Shown here piece after piece: positions 7,654 to 17,000 of a stretch of DNA of 54,924 nt. The stretch is from Gemmatimonadota bacterium (GTDB lineage: Bacteria; Latescibacterota; UBA2968; UBA8231), in NCBI GenBank assembly GCA_018672475.1, contig JABHFS010000186.1, forward strand, positions 1 through 54,924, given 5' to 3'. A model generated the notes under the pieces. The model did not search any database. It was not told where the DNA came from and was given only the letters and a program-made list of their open reading frames with translations. Numbering within the stretch: position 1 is the first letter of the stretch; each line of letters starts with the position of its first letter. The position numbers and the translations under genes were made by a program.

Positions 7654-9501
7654 TTATGGCTCCTCCGGTGGATAATAACTGCCCTCGATATCCGGCCCGA
7701 TCCGCACTTCGGATATCGACCCATCGGTAAAGTGGATTTCCAACTCCTCACCACCGACCTCATTAACAGCCACTTCACCGCCTTCTTCCTGCAGTCTCGT
7801 AACTAACTTGGCCGCCCCGCTGACCAATGCCCGACGCAATCCCTCGGTATCAAAATAAAGCGTCATTTTTTTACCGTGGAAACGGCTGACCTCGTCTTTT
7901 TGCGGATGATGGTGCGTCACATCGGCGTCCGCATCGACTTCGACGCGCTCTAAATCCCCAGCGGCCATAAAGACCCGCCCGCCCTGCCCCTCGATCCAAT
8001 TATGGCGACCATTAGCCTCGATTCGGGCGAAGACCCGGCCGGGCACCGCGATCCGCTCGACTTGCCGATCCACAAGTTCAACGAGCATCGAGTCCGCCTG
8101 CAAGCGACTGGAGTAATCGCGCTCACCGCCTTGCTGGCCGAGTACTACCCCCCCAGCCACTATCACCTGCGCCGCATCGGTATTATAGGCGCCGCGCTCA
8201 GCATGGAGTTTGATACCCGTTGTTTCCAGGGCAAAATTGCCCTTACCGGACAACTCGCTGCCGGCCAAGTCGAAATGCAGGACAGTAGCCGTAATCGTCA
8301 ACGTGTCCCCATCCTCGCCGATCCGCCGTAATAAAGGCGCTCCGCTCATCCACCCCGCCTCCGGCTCCAGAGCAAAAAACAGAGAATCACCTGTTAACCT
8401 CCCCTGCAATTCGGGTGCTTGCAATACGACGCCATGCCACGCACCTACTTTTCCGGCATCCCGTTCATAGCGCAGTTCGGCGGCTGTCAATTGCCTGTCC
8501 TGCTCACGAAAAACCACCGCCCCCCTCGCCGCCAACAACCTCTCGTCGCGCCGATAATCCAACTCGCGCGCTTCAATATAACGCGCGCCCTGGATATAAG
8601 TCGCCGGAGCTCCCTTCGCTTGCAGTATTGATAGACGCCGATCTTCCTCTACCACTTCGGCGCTTAACACAGCATCCTTTTCACTATAACGCACGGCTCC
8701 CCGAGCCACCATTCGCTCGGCCTCCATATCTACATCAGCTCGCTCGGCCGAAAACTGAAATAGCGAATCGGACCCGTTAATGCCTGCAACAAAACTAAAA
8801 TGATTGGCCTCGGGCCTGAACATCGCCCGCGGCCCGAGCAATCGCATCTCATCGTATTCCACTGCGACGCTGTCATATACCACCTGCCGCTCCCCCGCGA
8901 CCCGGCGACTTGTCTCACGCTGCGCCCGCACCACGACACGCTTGCCGCCGTGCCCACGCCAATGCCCTTCAACCCTTTCCATCGTCCATTCGTCGACCGC
9001 GAAGTTGCTGATGAGGTTTCGGCCCCGTTCCCACCCTTCCCCGAGTTCTACCCGCAATGTGCCCGGAATGCGCAACCGCTCCTCCTCGCCTTCCCAAACC
9101 AGAGTATCGGCTTGCACTTCAAGACGGTCTCCCGCCCGCAAGACCACCCCCCCACCCATGCCGAAACGATCCCGCTTGTGCTCGAGGACCAAGCGCTCCG
9201 CCGTCAATGTCGATGTGACTTCATCCTCGCGGAATACAACCTCGACTCCACCCTCGGCGCGCACCTGCTGCGCTTCGGAATATTCGCGTAAATAGGCTGC
9301 GCGAATTTCAATGCGGTGGCCGGGCCGGCCTATCTCGATACGCGCGTCCCAAGCTTCCGCATCCGCCGCTGGTATCTCGGGCATCTGTTCCGGGTCTGCC
9401 GCCGTCCCACAAGCCCAGAACACCGCTGCGCAGCAGCCAGCGCAAAAAAGCCGCGCTCCCCAACGGAAAGCGCGGCCACCTATAATCAACTTAGCGTCCA
9501 C
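7654..9501 (-). CDS. LptC/LptA-type periplasmic LPS transport protein, apparent fusion
   Basis: A 615-aa exported protein. Residues 1-35 form a signal segment with a Cys at the end (VFWAC), suggesting a lipoprotein or a cleaved export signal. Residues about 50-190 follow the LptC pattern: IEIRAAYLREYSEA, VRAEGGVEVVF, TLTAERLVLEH, VQADTLVWEGEEERL. From about 200 to the end come repeated OstA/LptA-like beta-jellyroll units (VYDSVAVEYDEMRLLGPRA, AELRYERDAGKVGAWHG, YFDTEGLRRALVSGAAKLVT). Normal LptC is about 190 aa and LptA about 180 aa; no separate lptA lies between this gene and lptB, where it is usually found. I infer one chain forming several links of the periplasmic LPS bridge. An alternative is a DUF-type OstA protein working next to standard LptA/C elsewhere. 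Start GTG at 9501 is tentative. Confidence 0.7.
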   Translation of the reverse strand: MDAKLIIGGRAFRWGARLFCAGCCAAVFWACGTAADPEQMPEIPAADAEAWDARIEIGRPGHRIEIRAAYLREYSEAQQVRAEGGVEVVFREDEVTSTLTAERLVLEHKRDRFGMGGGVVLRAGDRLEVQADTLVWEGEEERLRIPGTLRVELGEGWERGRNLISNFAVDEWTMERVEGHWRGHGGKRVVVRAQRETSRRVAGERQVVYDSVAVEYDEMRLLGPRAMFRPEANHFSFVAGINGSDSLFQFSAERADVDMEAERMVARGAVRYSEKDAVLSAEVVEEDRRLSILQAKGAPATYIQGARYIEARELDYRRDERLLAARGAVVFREQDRQLTAAELRYERDAGKVGAWHGVVLQAPELQGRLTGDSLFFALEPEAGWMSGAPLLRRIGEDGDTLTITATVLHFDLAGSELSGKGNFALETTGIKLHAERGAYNTDAAQVIVAGGVVLGQQGGERDYSSRLQADSMLVELVDRQVERIAVPGRVFARIEANGRHNWIEGQGGRVFMAAGDLERVEVDADADVTHHHPQKDEVSRFHGKKMTLYFDTEGLRRALVSGAAKLVTRLQEEGGEVAVNEVGGEELEIHFTDGSISEVRIGPDIEGSYYPPEEP

Positions 9502-9504
9502 AGG

Positions 9505-11295
9505 TCAGGAGGCTGCCACTTGTCCCCCCTCTTCGCCACCGGCTTTCTCCTGCTGATAGGCCAGCGAGGCACCGACAAAGCCTGCGAACAGGGGCGAGGG
9601 ATTATCCATCCGCGACTTGAATTCGGGATGTGCCTGTGTCGCGACGAAGAAGCGGTGATCCGGCAATTCGACAAATTCCATTAATCGAGTGCCATCGACC
9701 CGTCGATGATATCCGGAAAAGACCAACCCCTCGTCCTCGAGCACTTCGAGAAAGCGTGCCGAGACTTCATAGCGATGGCGATGGCGTTCCAATACGACCT
9801 TATCGCGTTCGAGCATAACCATTCCGACTCGGAAGGCCTGCTCGGGATTAGCCATCAGCTGTTCAATGCGCCGAGCGTCTTCATTAAGGCGTCCCGACTC
9901 TTCGTAGAGTTCGAGTACCCGACTGTCCTTTTTGAGTACCGCGGCATAGGCCCCCAACCGCATACTTCCGCCATAGCGTTTTTCTTCCAATACGTTCTTT
10001 TGGGTCTCCTGGACGCATATCACCTTCCACTCGGAATCCTCGTCAAACTCCTCCGAAGTCGCCTTTTCGATCCCCGCGACATTGCGGGCGTATTCGACGA
10101 CGGCTAATTGCAGGCCATAACACAGACCCAGATAGGGAATATCGTGTTCTCGAGCATAGCGAATGGCCTTGATCACCCCTTCGCCACCTCCTCCTCCAAA
10201 GGCCCCGGGAACGATAATCCCATCATATTCGTCCAACCCCTCCAAGCTCTCTTCGCCGCACTCAAACTCGTGGCCGTCGATCCAAGTGATATCAACCCGA
10301 GTATCCCAGGCCACACCGGCGTGCGCCAGCGACTGATTGACCGAGATATAGGAATCGGTGAACTGAAAGTCACCTGAGGCAGCGTATTTTCCGACCATAG
10401 CCACTTTGACCTCTTTACTCGGTTCGCAGCTGCGCTTGACCAGTTCCTTCCAATGCGACCAATCGGGTGTCTTCTTCGGCTTGCAACCCAGCTTGCGCAG
10501 GATCTTCTCGCCCAAACCCTCTTCTTCCAACACCAACGGAATATTGTAAATCGTTTTCGAATCCGGGGCAGAAATGATATGGTCATTGGGCACATTGGCC
10601 CCGATCTGAATCTTCTTCTTGCGCACCTCGTCCGTAGCGGTCTCGGCACGACAGACGATAAAGTCGGGAAATATGCCGTGCTCACTCAGCATGCGGATGG
10701 CTTGCTGGGTGGGCTTGGTTTTCATCTCGCCCACGTGCCGTGGTATCGGCATATAAGTGATCAACGTGTGCACAAAATGCTCCTCGCCCAGATCGCGCTC
10801 GAGGGTCTTCACCGCAAAGAGAAAAGGCTCGTTCTCATAGTCACCCACCGTACCGCCTATCTCGACAAGCACGATATCATAGCCCTCACCGGCCTGCTGC
10901 AGCCGACGGGTGATCTCGTCGGTAATATGGGGTATCGGTTGCACGGTTTCGCCCAGATACTCACCACGGCGCTCGCGCTCGATAACCGTGAGGTAAATCT
11001 GCCCGGTAGTCAAATTGTTGGTACGCGGCAGATCCAAACCAAGAAAGCGTTCGTAATTGCCTAGGTCCTGGTCAATTTCACCGCCGTCGTCCGTGACCCA
11101 AACCTCGCCGTGCTCGGTCGGGCGCATCGTGCCGGCGTCGTAGTTGATATAGGGGTCGATCTTGACCGCCGTAGTGGTATAGCCATACTGCTGCAGGATC
11201 CTGCCTATAGAGGCGGTGGTCAAGCCCTTGCCCACGCCACTCATCACCCCACCGGTAACAACCACGTATTTGGGGCCCTTGTACTCTTCAGCCAC
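9505..11295 (-). CDS. pyrG: CTP synthase
   Basis: A 596-aa CTP synthase converting UTP to CTP with ATP and glutamine. The amidoligase domain begins KYVVVTGGVMSGVGKGLTTA with its P-loop and KIDPYINYDAGTM; the C-terminal class I glutaminase has the nucleophile Cys in GLCYGLQLAV and His/Glu in QAHPEFKSR. The usual length is 530-550; the excess includes about 30 residues in the glutaminase domain around SGRLNEDARRIEQLM, before RHRHRYEVS. The N-terminus (TEHGEVWVTDDGGEIDQDLG) looks more like archaeal-type sequences than the E. coli form. The GTG start has GAGGAG upstream. It ends 3 nt before the LptC/LptA-like gene, so they probably share a transcript. Confidence 0.96.
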   Translation of the reverse strand: MAEEYKGPKYVVVTGGVMSGVGKGLTTASIGRILQQYGYTTTAVKIDPYINYDAGTMRPTEHGEVWVTDDGGEIDQDLGNYERFLGLDLPRTNNLTTGQIYLTVIERERRGEYLGETVQPIPHITDEITRRLQQAGEGYDIVLVEIGGTVGDYENEPFLFAVKTLERDLGEEHFVHTLITYMPIPRHVGEMKTKPTQQAIRMLSEHGIFPDFIVCRAETATDEVRKKKIQIGANVPNDHIISAPDSKTIYNIPLVLEEEGLGEKILRKLGCKPKKTPDWSHWKELVKRSCEPSKEVKVAMVGKYAASGDFQFTDSYISVNQSLAHAGVAWDTRVDITWIDGHEFECGEESLEGLDEYDGIIVPGAFGGGGGEGVIKAIRYAREHDIPYLGLCYGLQLAVVEYARNVAGIEKATSEEFDEDSEWKVICVQETQKNVLEEKRYGGSMRLGAYAAVLKKDSRVLELYEESGRLNEDARRIEQLMANPEQAFRVGMVMLERDKVVLERHRHRYEVSARFLEVLEDEGLVFSGYHRRVDGTRLMEFVELPDHRFFVATQAHPEFKSRMDNPSPLFAGFVGASLAYQQEKAGGEEGGQVAAS

Positions 11296-11344
11296 GGTAA
11301 ACGCTCCTCGGTTCTGCGGACAAATTTAAGCCCTATTAAACGAA

Positions 11345-11374
11345 GAAGCGGCGACAGTGATCTGTCGCCGCTTC
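11345..11374 (-). terminator. Strong hairpin behind gatC
   Basis: A perfect 13-bp inverted repeat, GAAGCGGCGACAG and CTGTCGCCGCTTC, with a 4-nt loop, 3 nt after the gatC stop. On the minus strand the tail is TTCGTTTAATAG, moderately T-rich. It would end gatC transcription or partly attenuate read-through into pyrG. Confidence 0.6.
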
Positions 11375-11377
11375 CCT

Positions 11378-11665
11378 TCAGTCGATAATTCTGGGAACCT
11401 TAAAATAACTTTCTTGTCGTTGCGGGGCCGCGGCCAAAATATCTGCGACTGCGGGAGAGGGATCGACCTCATCCGGACGAAAAGCATTCGCCAAAGGCAA
11501 CACGTGGGACGTTGGCTCTACACCCTCGGTATCGAGTTCATTAAGCCTGTCCATGTACTGCAGGATGCGGTTGAGTTCCCCAGTTAGTCTCTCTTCATCT
11601 GCAGGCGAGAAACTCAGCCGGGCCAGCGCGGCAACCCCGCGCACTTCTTCTACGGTAACTGCCAT
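11378..11665 (-). CDS. gatC: Asp-tRNA(Asn)/Glu-tRNA(Gln) amidotransferase subunit C
   Basis: A 95-aa protein with the whole GatC pattern: VTVEEVRGVAALARLSFS at the start, ELNRILQYMDRLNELDTEGV, SHVLPLANAFRPDEV and the final ESYFKVPRIID. GatC holds GatA and GatB together in the complex that amidates mischarged Glu-tRNA(Gln) or Asp-tRNA(Asn). Length is normal. gatA and gatB are not beside it in this window, so gatC is a single-gene unit here between a hairpin and a divergent gene. Confidence 0.93.
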   Translation of the reverse strand: MAVTVEEVRGVAALARLSFSPADEERLTGELNRILQYMDRLNELDTEGVEPTSHVLPLANAFRPDEVDPSPAVADILAAAPQRQESYFKVPRIID

Positions 11666-11784
11666 ATTTTATATTTAGTTATAAAAAAGATGGGGCCGGT
11701 CGTCTCAACCGTCTCCACATTTTTAAAATTCGACCTTAATATCAAGTACCCCCCACAGGAGCGCAAGGCCTTTGTGCATTCTGC

Positions 11785-11813
11785 TTGTAGTGCAGCGGTC
11801 TAATGCCTATACT
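11785..11813 (+). promoter_or_regulatory. sigma-70-type promoter of the DUF2203 gene
   Basis: TTGTAG (11785-11790), 17-nt spacer, TATACT (11808-11813, 5/6 to consensus), 27 nt before the ATG. Confidence 0.5.
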
Positions 11814-11840
11814 TGCGAATTGAAGACCGACTCAACACCT

Positions 11841-12344
11841 ATGAAGACAAAAATTATGACGCGCAAGGCATTCACGATAGAAGAGGCCAACGCCGAACTG
11901 CCACGGTTGGAAGAAATCCTCCAACGCATAGAGGCTAAAAAAGCCGCCGTCCGCCATCACGACCAGAAATTACAGGTCCTCGATGCCCTGTGGGGCGAGT
12001 CTGTCGCCCGCACTACTAACCCTGACCACGCGGCCTTCGATGGCCATAGCAGCCGAGTAGATGGCTTGGTCCTAGACATTAAAACCATCGTCGAGGAGGA
12101 GATCATCGCCGCGGGGATCCGTTTTCCCCAAGGCGGCATCGAACACGGGTTATTGGATTTCCCCACGACCTATAAGGGGCGTTGGGTTCTGTTGTGCTGG
12201 CAGCGCGGTGAACCGCGAGTAGGATATTGGCACGAACCCAACGGCGGTTACGCGGGGCGTCGTGAAATCACCGCCGAGCATATAATCACGATGGGCAAAG
12301 AAGACGACCCGGACACGGTCGACGGCTCGGATTTAAACTTCTGA
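11841..12344 (+). CDS. DUF2203 family protein
   Basis: A 167-aa protein of the DUF2203 family: KAFTIEEANAELPRLEEIL is the conserved first helix, DIKTIVEEEIIAAGI the middle helix, and GLLDFPTTYKGRWVLLCWQRGEP the diagnostic strand region, ending in GYWHEPNGGYAGR. Members are about 120-170-aa cytosolic proteins of unknown role. The ATG at 11841 sits 27 nt behind the proposed -10 box; another ATG at 11856 would start MTRKAF, nearer to the usual family start. The 3' end overlaps the convergent kinase-like gene by 12 bp. Confidence 0.8.
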   Translation: MKTKIMTRKAFTIEEANAELPRLEEILQRIEAKKAAVRHHDQKLQVLDALWGESVARTTNPDHAAFDGHSSRVDGLVLDIKTIVEEEIIAAGIRFPQGGIEHGLLDFPTTYKGRWVLLCWQRGEPRVGYWHEPNGGYAGRREITAEHIITMGKEDDPDTVDGSDLNF

Positions 12345-13160
12345 ATCGAGCAGGAGCGCCGCAGCCTCACGGGCGTCGGCAAAGACGATTTCGTTCGCCG
12401 GGCAAGACTCAACTAAGCGCCCCACCATCTCAACCGCTGCTTCACCCCAATCCCACAAACTGAAAGACTGTTGCAGCAATCGACTGGCCGCCTCGGCCTG
12501 GCCGAGTGGATGCAATACGGCCCCCGCACCGGATTTTCGCACGGGGAAGAGCAATGCACGACAAGGCACCGGTGCCTGCGAACTATGACCGCCAAAAACA
12601 ATGGGCGATACGAAACGATAGGCGTCAAAGTCTTTCCAGGTGGGCAGGTCTGCCACCCATTCTGGAAAGAGCCGCTGTGTGCCCTGATGAACGATTAAAT
12701 CGCGAGGAAAGGGAAGTACCTGCAAATCGCCTTCGGCAATGAGGGCGATTTCGTCGGTATAGGCCAGTGCCCCCGATGCAGCCAAACCGATAAGCAACGA
12801 AGTCTTACCCGCCTCAGATGGCCCACATAAGATCAGCGCACGCCCCTTGCATACGGCTACGGCGGCATGCAGTTGATAGAAGGATTTGAGACCGCGCATG
12901 AACGTCTCGGTCAGTTGCCACTCGACCAGTTGGAAAAATTTATTTAGTGAATCCGCGGCGACAATTTCACCTTCGGCGCACTTGAGCATAAAACTACCGG
13001 CGTGCACATCAAGATCAAAGCAAGCGTGTATCTGAAGCCCGGCTTGCTCGCAGCGGGCTCCCTCATATAAACTGGCCGCCAGGGCTTCGAGCCGGCTATC
13101 GGTCCCTTGCAGGACTATCGCGCAATCGGCGATCCGATAGTGGAACTGCCATCTGCCCAT
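12333..13160 (-). CDS. HPr kinase/phosphorylase C-terminal-like P-loop protein
   Basis: A 275-aa protein with a P-loop GPSEAGKTSLLIGLA at about residues 114-128, followed by ALAYTDEIALIAEGDLQVLPFPRDL. This is the order of the HprK catalytic domain (Walker A, then D-E acidic loop). It lacks the N-terminal HprK domain and the classical HprK signature, as do the HprK-like kinases that sit in small modification cassettes (for instance SynChlorMet-type or lasso-peptide precursor kinases). Residues 1-100 resemble the N-terminal strands of those proteins (FHYRIADCAIVLQG). The target is unknown. Two small genes lie directly upstream on the same strand and are possible partners. HPr is not seen here. 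Confidence 0.65.
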   Translation of the reverse strand: MGRWQFHYRIADCAIVLQGTDSRLEALAASLYEGARCEQAGLQIHACFDLDVHAGSFMLKCAEGEIVAADSLNKFFQLVEWQLTETFMRGLKSFYQLHAAVAVCKGRALILCGPSEAGKTSLLIGLAASGALAYTDEIALIAEGDLQVLPFPRDLIVHQGTQRLFPEWVADLPTWKDFDAYRFVSPIVFGGHSSQAPVPCRALLFPVRKSGAGAVLHPLGQAEAASRLLQQSFSLWDWGEAAVEMVGRLVESCPANEIVFADAREAAALLLDSEV

Positions 13161-13169
13161 AGGCGCGCT

Positions 13170-13481
13170 TTAGGCGGCTATCCGGCCTTTCCCCGGCCGG
13201 ATAGCTATCCGGCCTTTCGCCGGACGGCGCAACTCGGCTAATTCGGCCCGCGCCGCTTCGATTTGGCTATATAGATTGCTACGCAGTACCGCATAGTGCG
13301 ACTCCTCGCGCTCCACTTGGTAAATAGCTTCCCGAATATCGCTCAACTCTCCGGCCATTTTCTTGCACTCTTGATTCCCGCTCAGCGCGACACCGTAAAA
13401 CCGCCGCATTTGCCAAACAGTGATCCACCGCAATGCGAGCGGGATAAGTATTAAACACAAAATCAGTCCGTAATCAGCCAC
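13170..13481 (-). CDS. Small protein with N-terminal membrane helix and repeated basic tail
   Basis: About 103 aa if started at the GTG at 13479-13481, which has GGGAG 6 nt upstream; an ATG at 13502 has no such box. Residues 5-20 are one hydrophobic helix (YGLILCLILIPLALRWI). The middle is a likely coiled coil (DIREAIYQVEREESHYAVLRS). The C-terminus carries KGRIAIRPGKGRIAA, a duplicated KGRIA peptide encoded by a 21-bp DNA repeat. I do not recognise a family. It ends 9 nt before the HprK-like gene start and is probably co-transcribed with it, perhaps as a membrane-anchored substrate or scaffold. That last point is speculation. Confidence 0.5.
   Translation of the reverse strand: MADYGLILCLILIPLALRWITVWQMRRFYGVALSGNQECKKMAGELSDIREAIYQVEREESHYAVLRSNLYSQIEAARAELAELRRPAKGRIAIRPGKGRIAA
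13176..13223. repeat. Twenty-base perfect palindrome within a 21-bp direct repeat
   Basis: Units at 13176-13196 and 13203-13223 match at 19 of 21 bases (CTATCCGGCCTTTC core). The junction makes a perfect 20-bp palindrome at 13195-13214 (GGCCGGATAGCTATCCGGCC). It encodes the tail of the small membrane protein and could also form a strong RNA hairpin upstream of the kinase-like gene. Confidence 0.75.
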
Positions 13482-13552
13482 TGGAATCTCCCATGATACC
13501 ATTTGACACTAAAACTATCTATTCCAGTATATCGACTGTTGTGATTCGGTCT

Positions 13553-13777
13553 CTACTGATTTTCGTTTGCGACTCGATCTTTTTCTTCTTGAACTTCCAT
13601 ATCTCTCAATAAGACACGCATAAGTTGGCGTTCCCTTTTGCTCGCTGCAGCAACAAGAGCCAAAAGCAAGCGCTGCGTGTCGCCAGGCTCGTACTCTGCT
13701 ATGATCGCCTCCATTATTTTGCGGCGATCTTCGGGCAGGCGTTCGACGATCGGCTCAATCAGGCTGACTAAATTCAA
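13553..13777 (-). CDS. Small hypothetical protein
   Basis: A 74-aa predicted helical protein (LIEPIVERLPEDRRKIMEAI, then LLLALVAAASKRERQLMRVL). The start is TTG with an excellent GGAGGAAGG box in front. There is no signal peptide or clear membrane segment and no family I can name. It lies upstream of the small membrane gene and the HprK-like gene on the same strand, with a 71-nt gap, so all three may form one transcript. Confidence 0.5.
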   Translation of the reverse strand: MNLVSLIEPIVERLPEDRRKIMEAIIAEYEPGDTQRLLLALVAAASKRERQLMRVLLRDMEVQEEKDRVANENQ

Positions 13778-14092
13778 TCTACCTTCCTCCTCGATGATTC
13801 GGCTAATGTGGCCGCCCCGGCTTATTACGTCAAGTCCAACTAAAAATACCTTGACCAGACCTCCAATATACAGTACAATTCCTGCTGCTCTTACCCTATC
13901 GGTTGTGTCTTTTGTGGTATTTGCGAGAATCGCTGTTTCCCCACAGTGCGATCCATCGATTAGCCTTTCCCCGAGACAAATCGCAGATATTTCCAGTATA
14001 CCAAGGCATTATACCAGAACCTTAACCGATTTATTAACCATTCATATCCCCATCGGTGCACTCTTTGTATAGTGCCCGGCAGGAGCCGGATT
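13778..14092. other. 315-bp divergent intergenic region before smc
   Basis: No gene is seen. It holds the candidate minus-strand promoter at 13805-13833, a TATAGT box at 14068-14073 close to smc, a repeated TGGTATA heptamer on the minus strand (near 13995-14020) and the smc Shine-Dalgarno box AGGAG at 14081-14085. Confidence 0.5.
13805..13833 (-). promoter_or_regulatory. candidate promoter of the small-protein/kinase genes
   Basis: On the minus strand TTGACG (13828-13833), 17-nt spacer, CACATT (13805-13810). The -35 box is 5/6, the -10 box only 3/6 to consensus. Confidence 0.35.
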
Positions 14093-17000
14093 GTGCGTCT
14101 CACTCAACTCGAAATTTTTGGCTTCAAGTCCTTTGCGCAAAAAATCGTCATTCCCTTCGATCCAGGCATTACGTCGATCGTTGGCCCCAATGGCTGCGGC
14201 AAATCCAATGTAGTCGAGGCGATCCGCTGGGTCCTCGGCGAACAACGCGCCGGCACCTTCCGCAGTAGCCGCATGGAAGACGTAATCTTCGCCGGTACCC
14301 GCCAACGCAAAGCCTTGGGAATGTCCGAAGTCTCGCTCATTATCGAAAACCACGAAAATGTTCTGCCCGTCGAGTTTAACGAGGTGATGCTGACGAGGCG
14401 CCTCTTCCGCTCCGGCGAAAGCGATTATCTACTCAATAAGATCCCTTGTCGCCTGCTCGACATCTCCAACCTGCTTATGGACACTGGTCTCGGCCAGGGT
14501 GCTTATTCGGTGATGGAGCAGGGCATGGTCGATGAGATTATCAGCCAAAAAACCGAAAACCGCCGCCGCATCCTCGAAGAAGCCGCCGGCATCACCAAAT
14601 ACAAGACCCGGCGCCGCTCGACTTGGAATCGCCTCGAAGCAACACAAGCCGACCTGACGCGGATCGAAGACATTATTGCCGAGGTCAAACGCCAAGTCGA
14701 CTATCTAGGACGCCAGGTCGGTCGCGCCCGCCGCTACCAGGAGCTGAAACAGGAGTTAGACCAGCTCGACGTGCTGTTGGGCCGACATCGCTTCTTCACA
14801 TTCAATGCCCAACTCAATCCGCTGCAGAGCGAATTCGAAGAACTGGGCAAAGTCGCCGAAGAGGGGTATACCCGCTTTACCAGCCGTGAAGCCGAACTCG
14901 AAAAGGCACGCCTGGTATTGACCGACGCCGAAAGGGCGATGCAAGAAGCCGGCATCCAGCTCAATCGACAGATCGAGACGATTCACGAGAAAGAGCGAAC
15001 CCTGATCGCCATCCGCGAAAGACGCGAGGCCGCCGAGCAGATTCTCGAGCGCGCCGCCCGCGAACGCGCCGATTATATCGCCCAACGCGAAACCTCCCAG
15101 CAACAGCGCCGTGAAAACGTCCACCGCGTCGAAGCCATCCGCGTCGAACTGGCGACCACCGAAGATAATCTGCAAACGCGCGAGCGCCTCGCCGCGCAAG
15201 CCGAAGAAGAATACGCCGGACACCGCAGTGAACTCGATCAACGGCAGCGCGTGCGCATGGAACACTTGCGCCAACAAGGCGAGATCAGCCGGATGCTCGA
15301 ACGCCAACAAGCCGAACGCGAAGCCCTCGATGAACGCACCGCCAGTATGCGCGAAGAGGAAGAGTCTACCAATGTCGAGCGCAACGAGGCGCAGCGGGCA
15401 GCGACTACCGCCGAAGCGGCCCTCACCGCAACGCGGCAAAGCCTCGCGACTCTACAACAGCAACATGCCGAGACCTCAGCTACCCGCGACGAAACCGAGC
15501 GAGAAATGCAGCGGGTCACCGAGCAACGCGATGCCGCGCGGCGGGCAGCCGAAACCAACCAAGCCCGGCTCCAGGTCCTCGAAAAGGTCCGCTCGGGCTA
15601 TGAGGGCTACCAGAGCGGAGTCCGCACCCTAATGCTCGAATCACCGCATGCTGCACTCTTCCGCGGCGTGCTCGGTGATATGGTTGATGTCGACGCCGAA
15701 TTCGCACGGGCTGTTGAAGTCGCGCTCGGTGAGTCTCTACAAGCCTTGGTCGCCCATTCTGACCAAGGCGTACTCGAAGCCATCGCGCATCTAAAAGAAC
15801 ATTCAGGTCGCGTCGGCATCCTCTCGTTAGAAGGCGCTCTCGGCACCCCTGGCCCAGCCTTGGCCCCGGAACCGATGTCCGGCTTGCGCGGTGCGCTGCG
15901 CAGCTATGTGCGTCCCGAAGCCGATATCGCCCCGCTCGTCGATCGCCTCCTGCACAATACTTTCTTCGTCGACGACTTGCAGACAGCACTGGTTCTATCG
16001 CGCCGCTACCCCAACGCTTATTTGCGGTGCGTCACCCCTGACGGCGACGCCGTTGACCTCTTCGGGCAAGCCTCGGGTGGCAAAAGCGAAGGAGAGGATT
16101 CCGGCCTATTGGGCCGACGACGGGAAATCAGCACCTTGCGTTCGGTTATCGCCCACCAGACCGCTCGCCACGCGGCCCTCGTCCCACGACTCGACGCCCT
16201 TGCGCAGCGGGTCCGAACCCTCGGCCAACGCCTCTCCAGCACAGCCTCAGAACTGGAAACCTGGCGCGGAAACGAACGAGAGCAGGTCCACCAGCACCAA
16301 AATGCGCGCAACGATGCCGACCGCCACACCGCGCGTCTAACTCAACTGCAAGGCGAAAACGCGCGCTTCGCCGCACGGCGCGAGACACTAGACCAAAATA
16401 TCACCGAGCAAGAGGCTCGGTTACAGCACAATGAAAGCGAAAGCGAACGACTTAACGAGGAAAGCGGTAAACTAGAAGAGCAGCTCAAAAGCAGCGAAGC
16501 CCAGCGCCAAGAACGACGCGAAGAGTTGGGCACGCTACGCGTCGAACGAGCGCGCATCGCCGAAACCGTACAAAGCCTGGAACGCGACGCCGAGCGACTG
16601 GAAAATATCGAGGCGAACCTGCACCGGAATATCGAGCGACTAAACGAAGAAAGTGCGGAAGCCACCCGCCATCTCGAAGAACGCGGCGCGCGCATTGTCG
16701 AAATCGAAGCCGAATTACAAGAGCTACACGAAGCCCGCGATACTTTGGCAGCAGAGCAGGACCAACGGCGCGAGCACTGGTCCGAGGCCAATAGCAAAAA
16801 TCGCGAGTTGCAGGACAATATTAGCCAGTTGCAACGCCAACTCAACGACCAGCGCGAACGCCGCACCAAGCTCGAAGTGCAAATCTCCGAGCTTAAACTG
16901 CAGACCCAGCATATTCGCGAGCGCCTGCAGGAAGAACAACATTGCGACGTCGAAACGATGGGCGCGCCCGACGAGGAGGTCGACGACGAGTCGACACAAC

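Noticed and set aside
12413..13200. Lasso-peptide or other RiPP cluster around the HprK-like kinase
   Set aside because: No precursor with a clear leader, no cyclase, protease or transporter genes are nearby.
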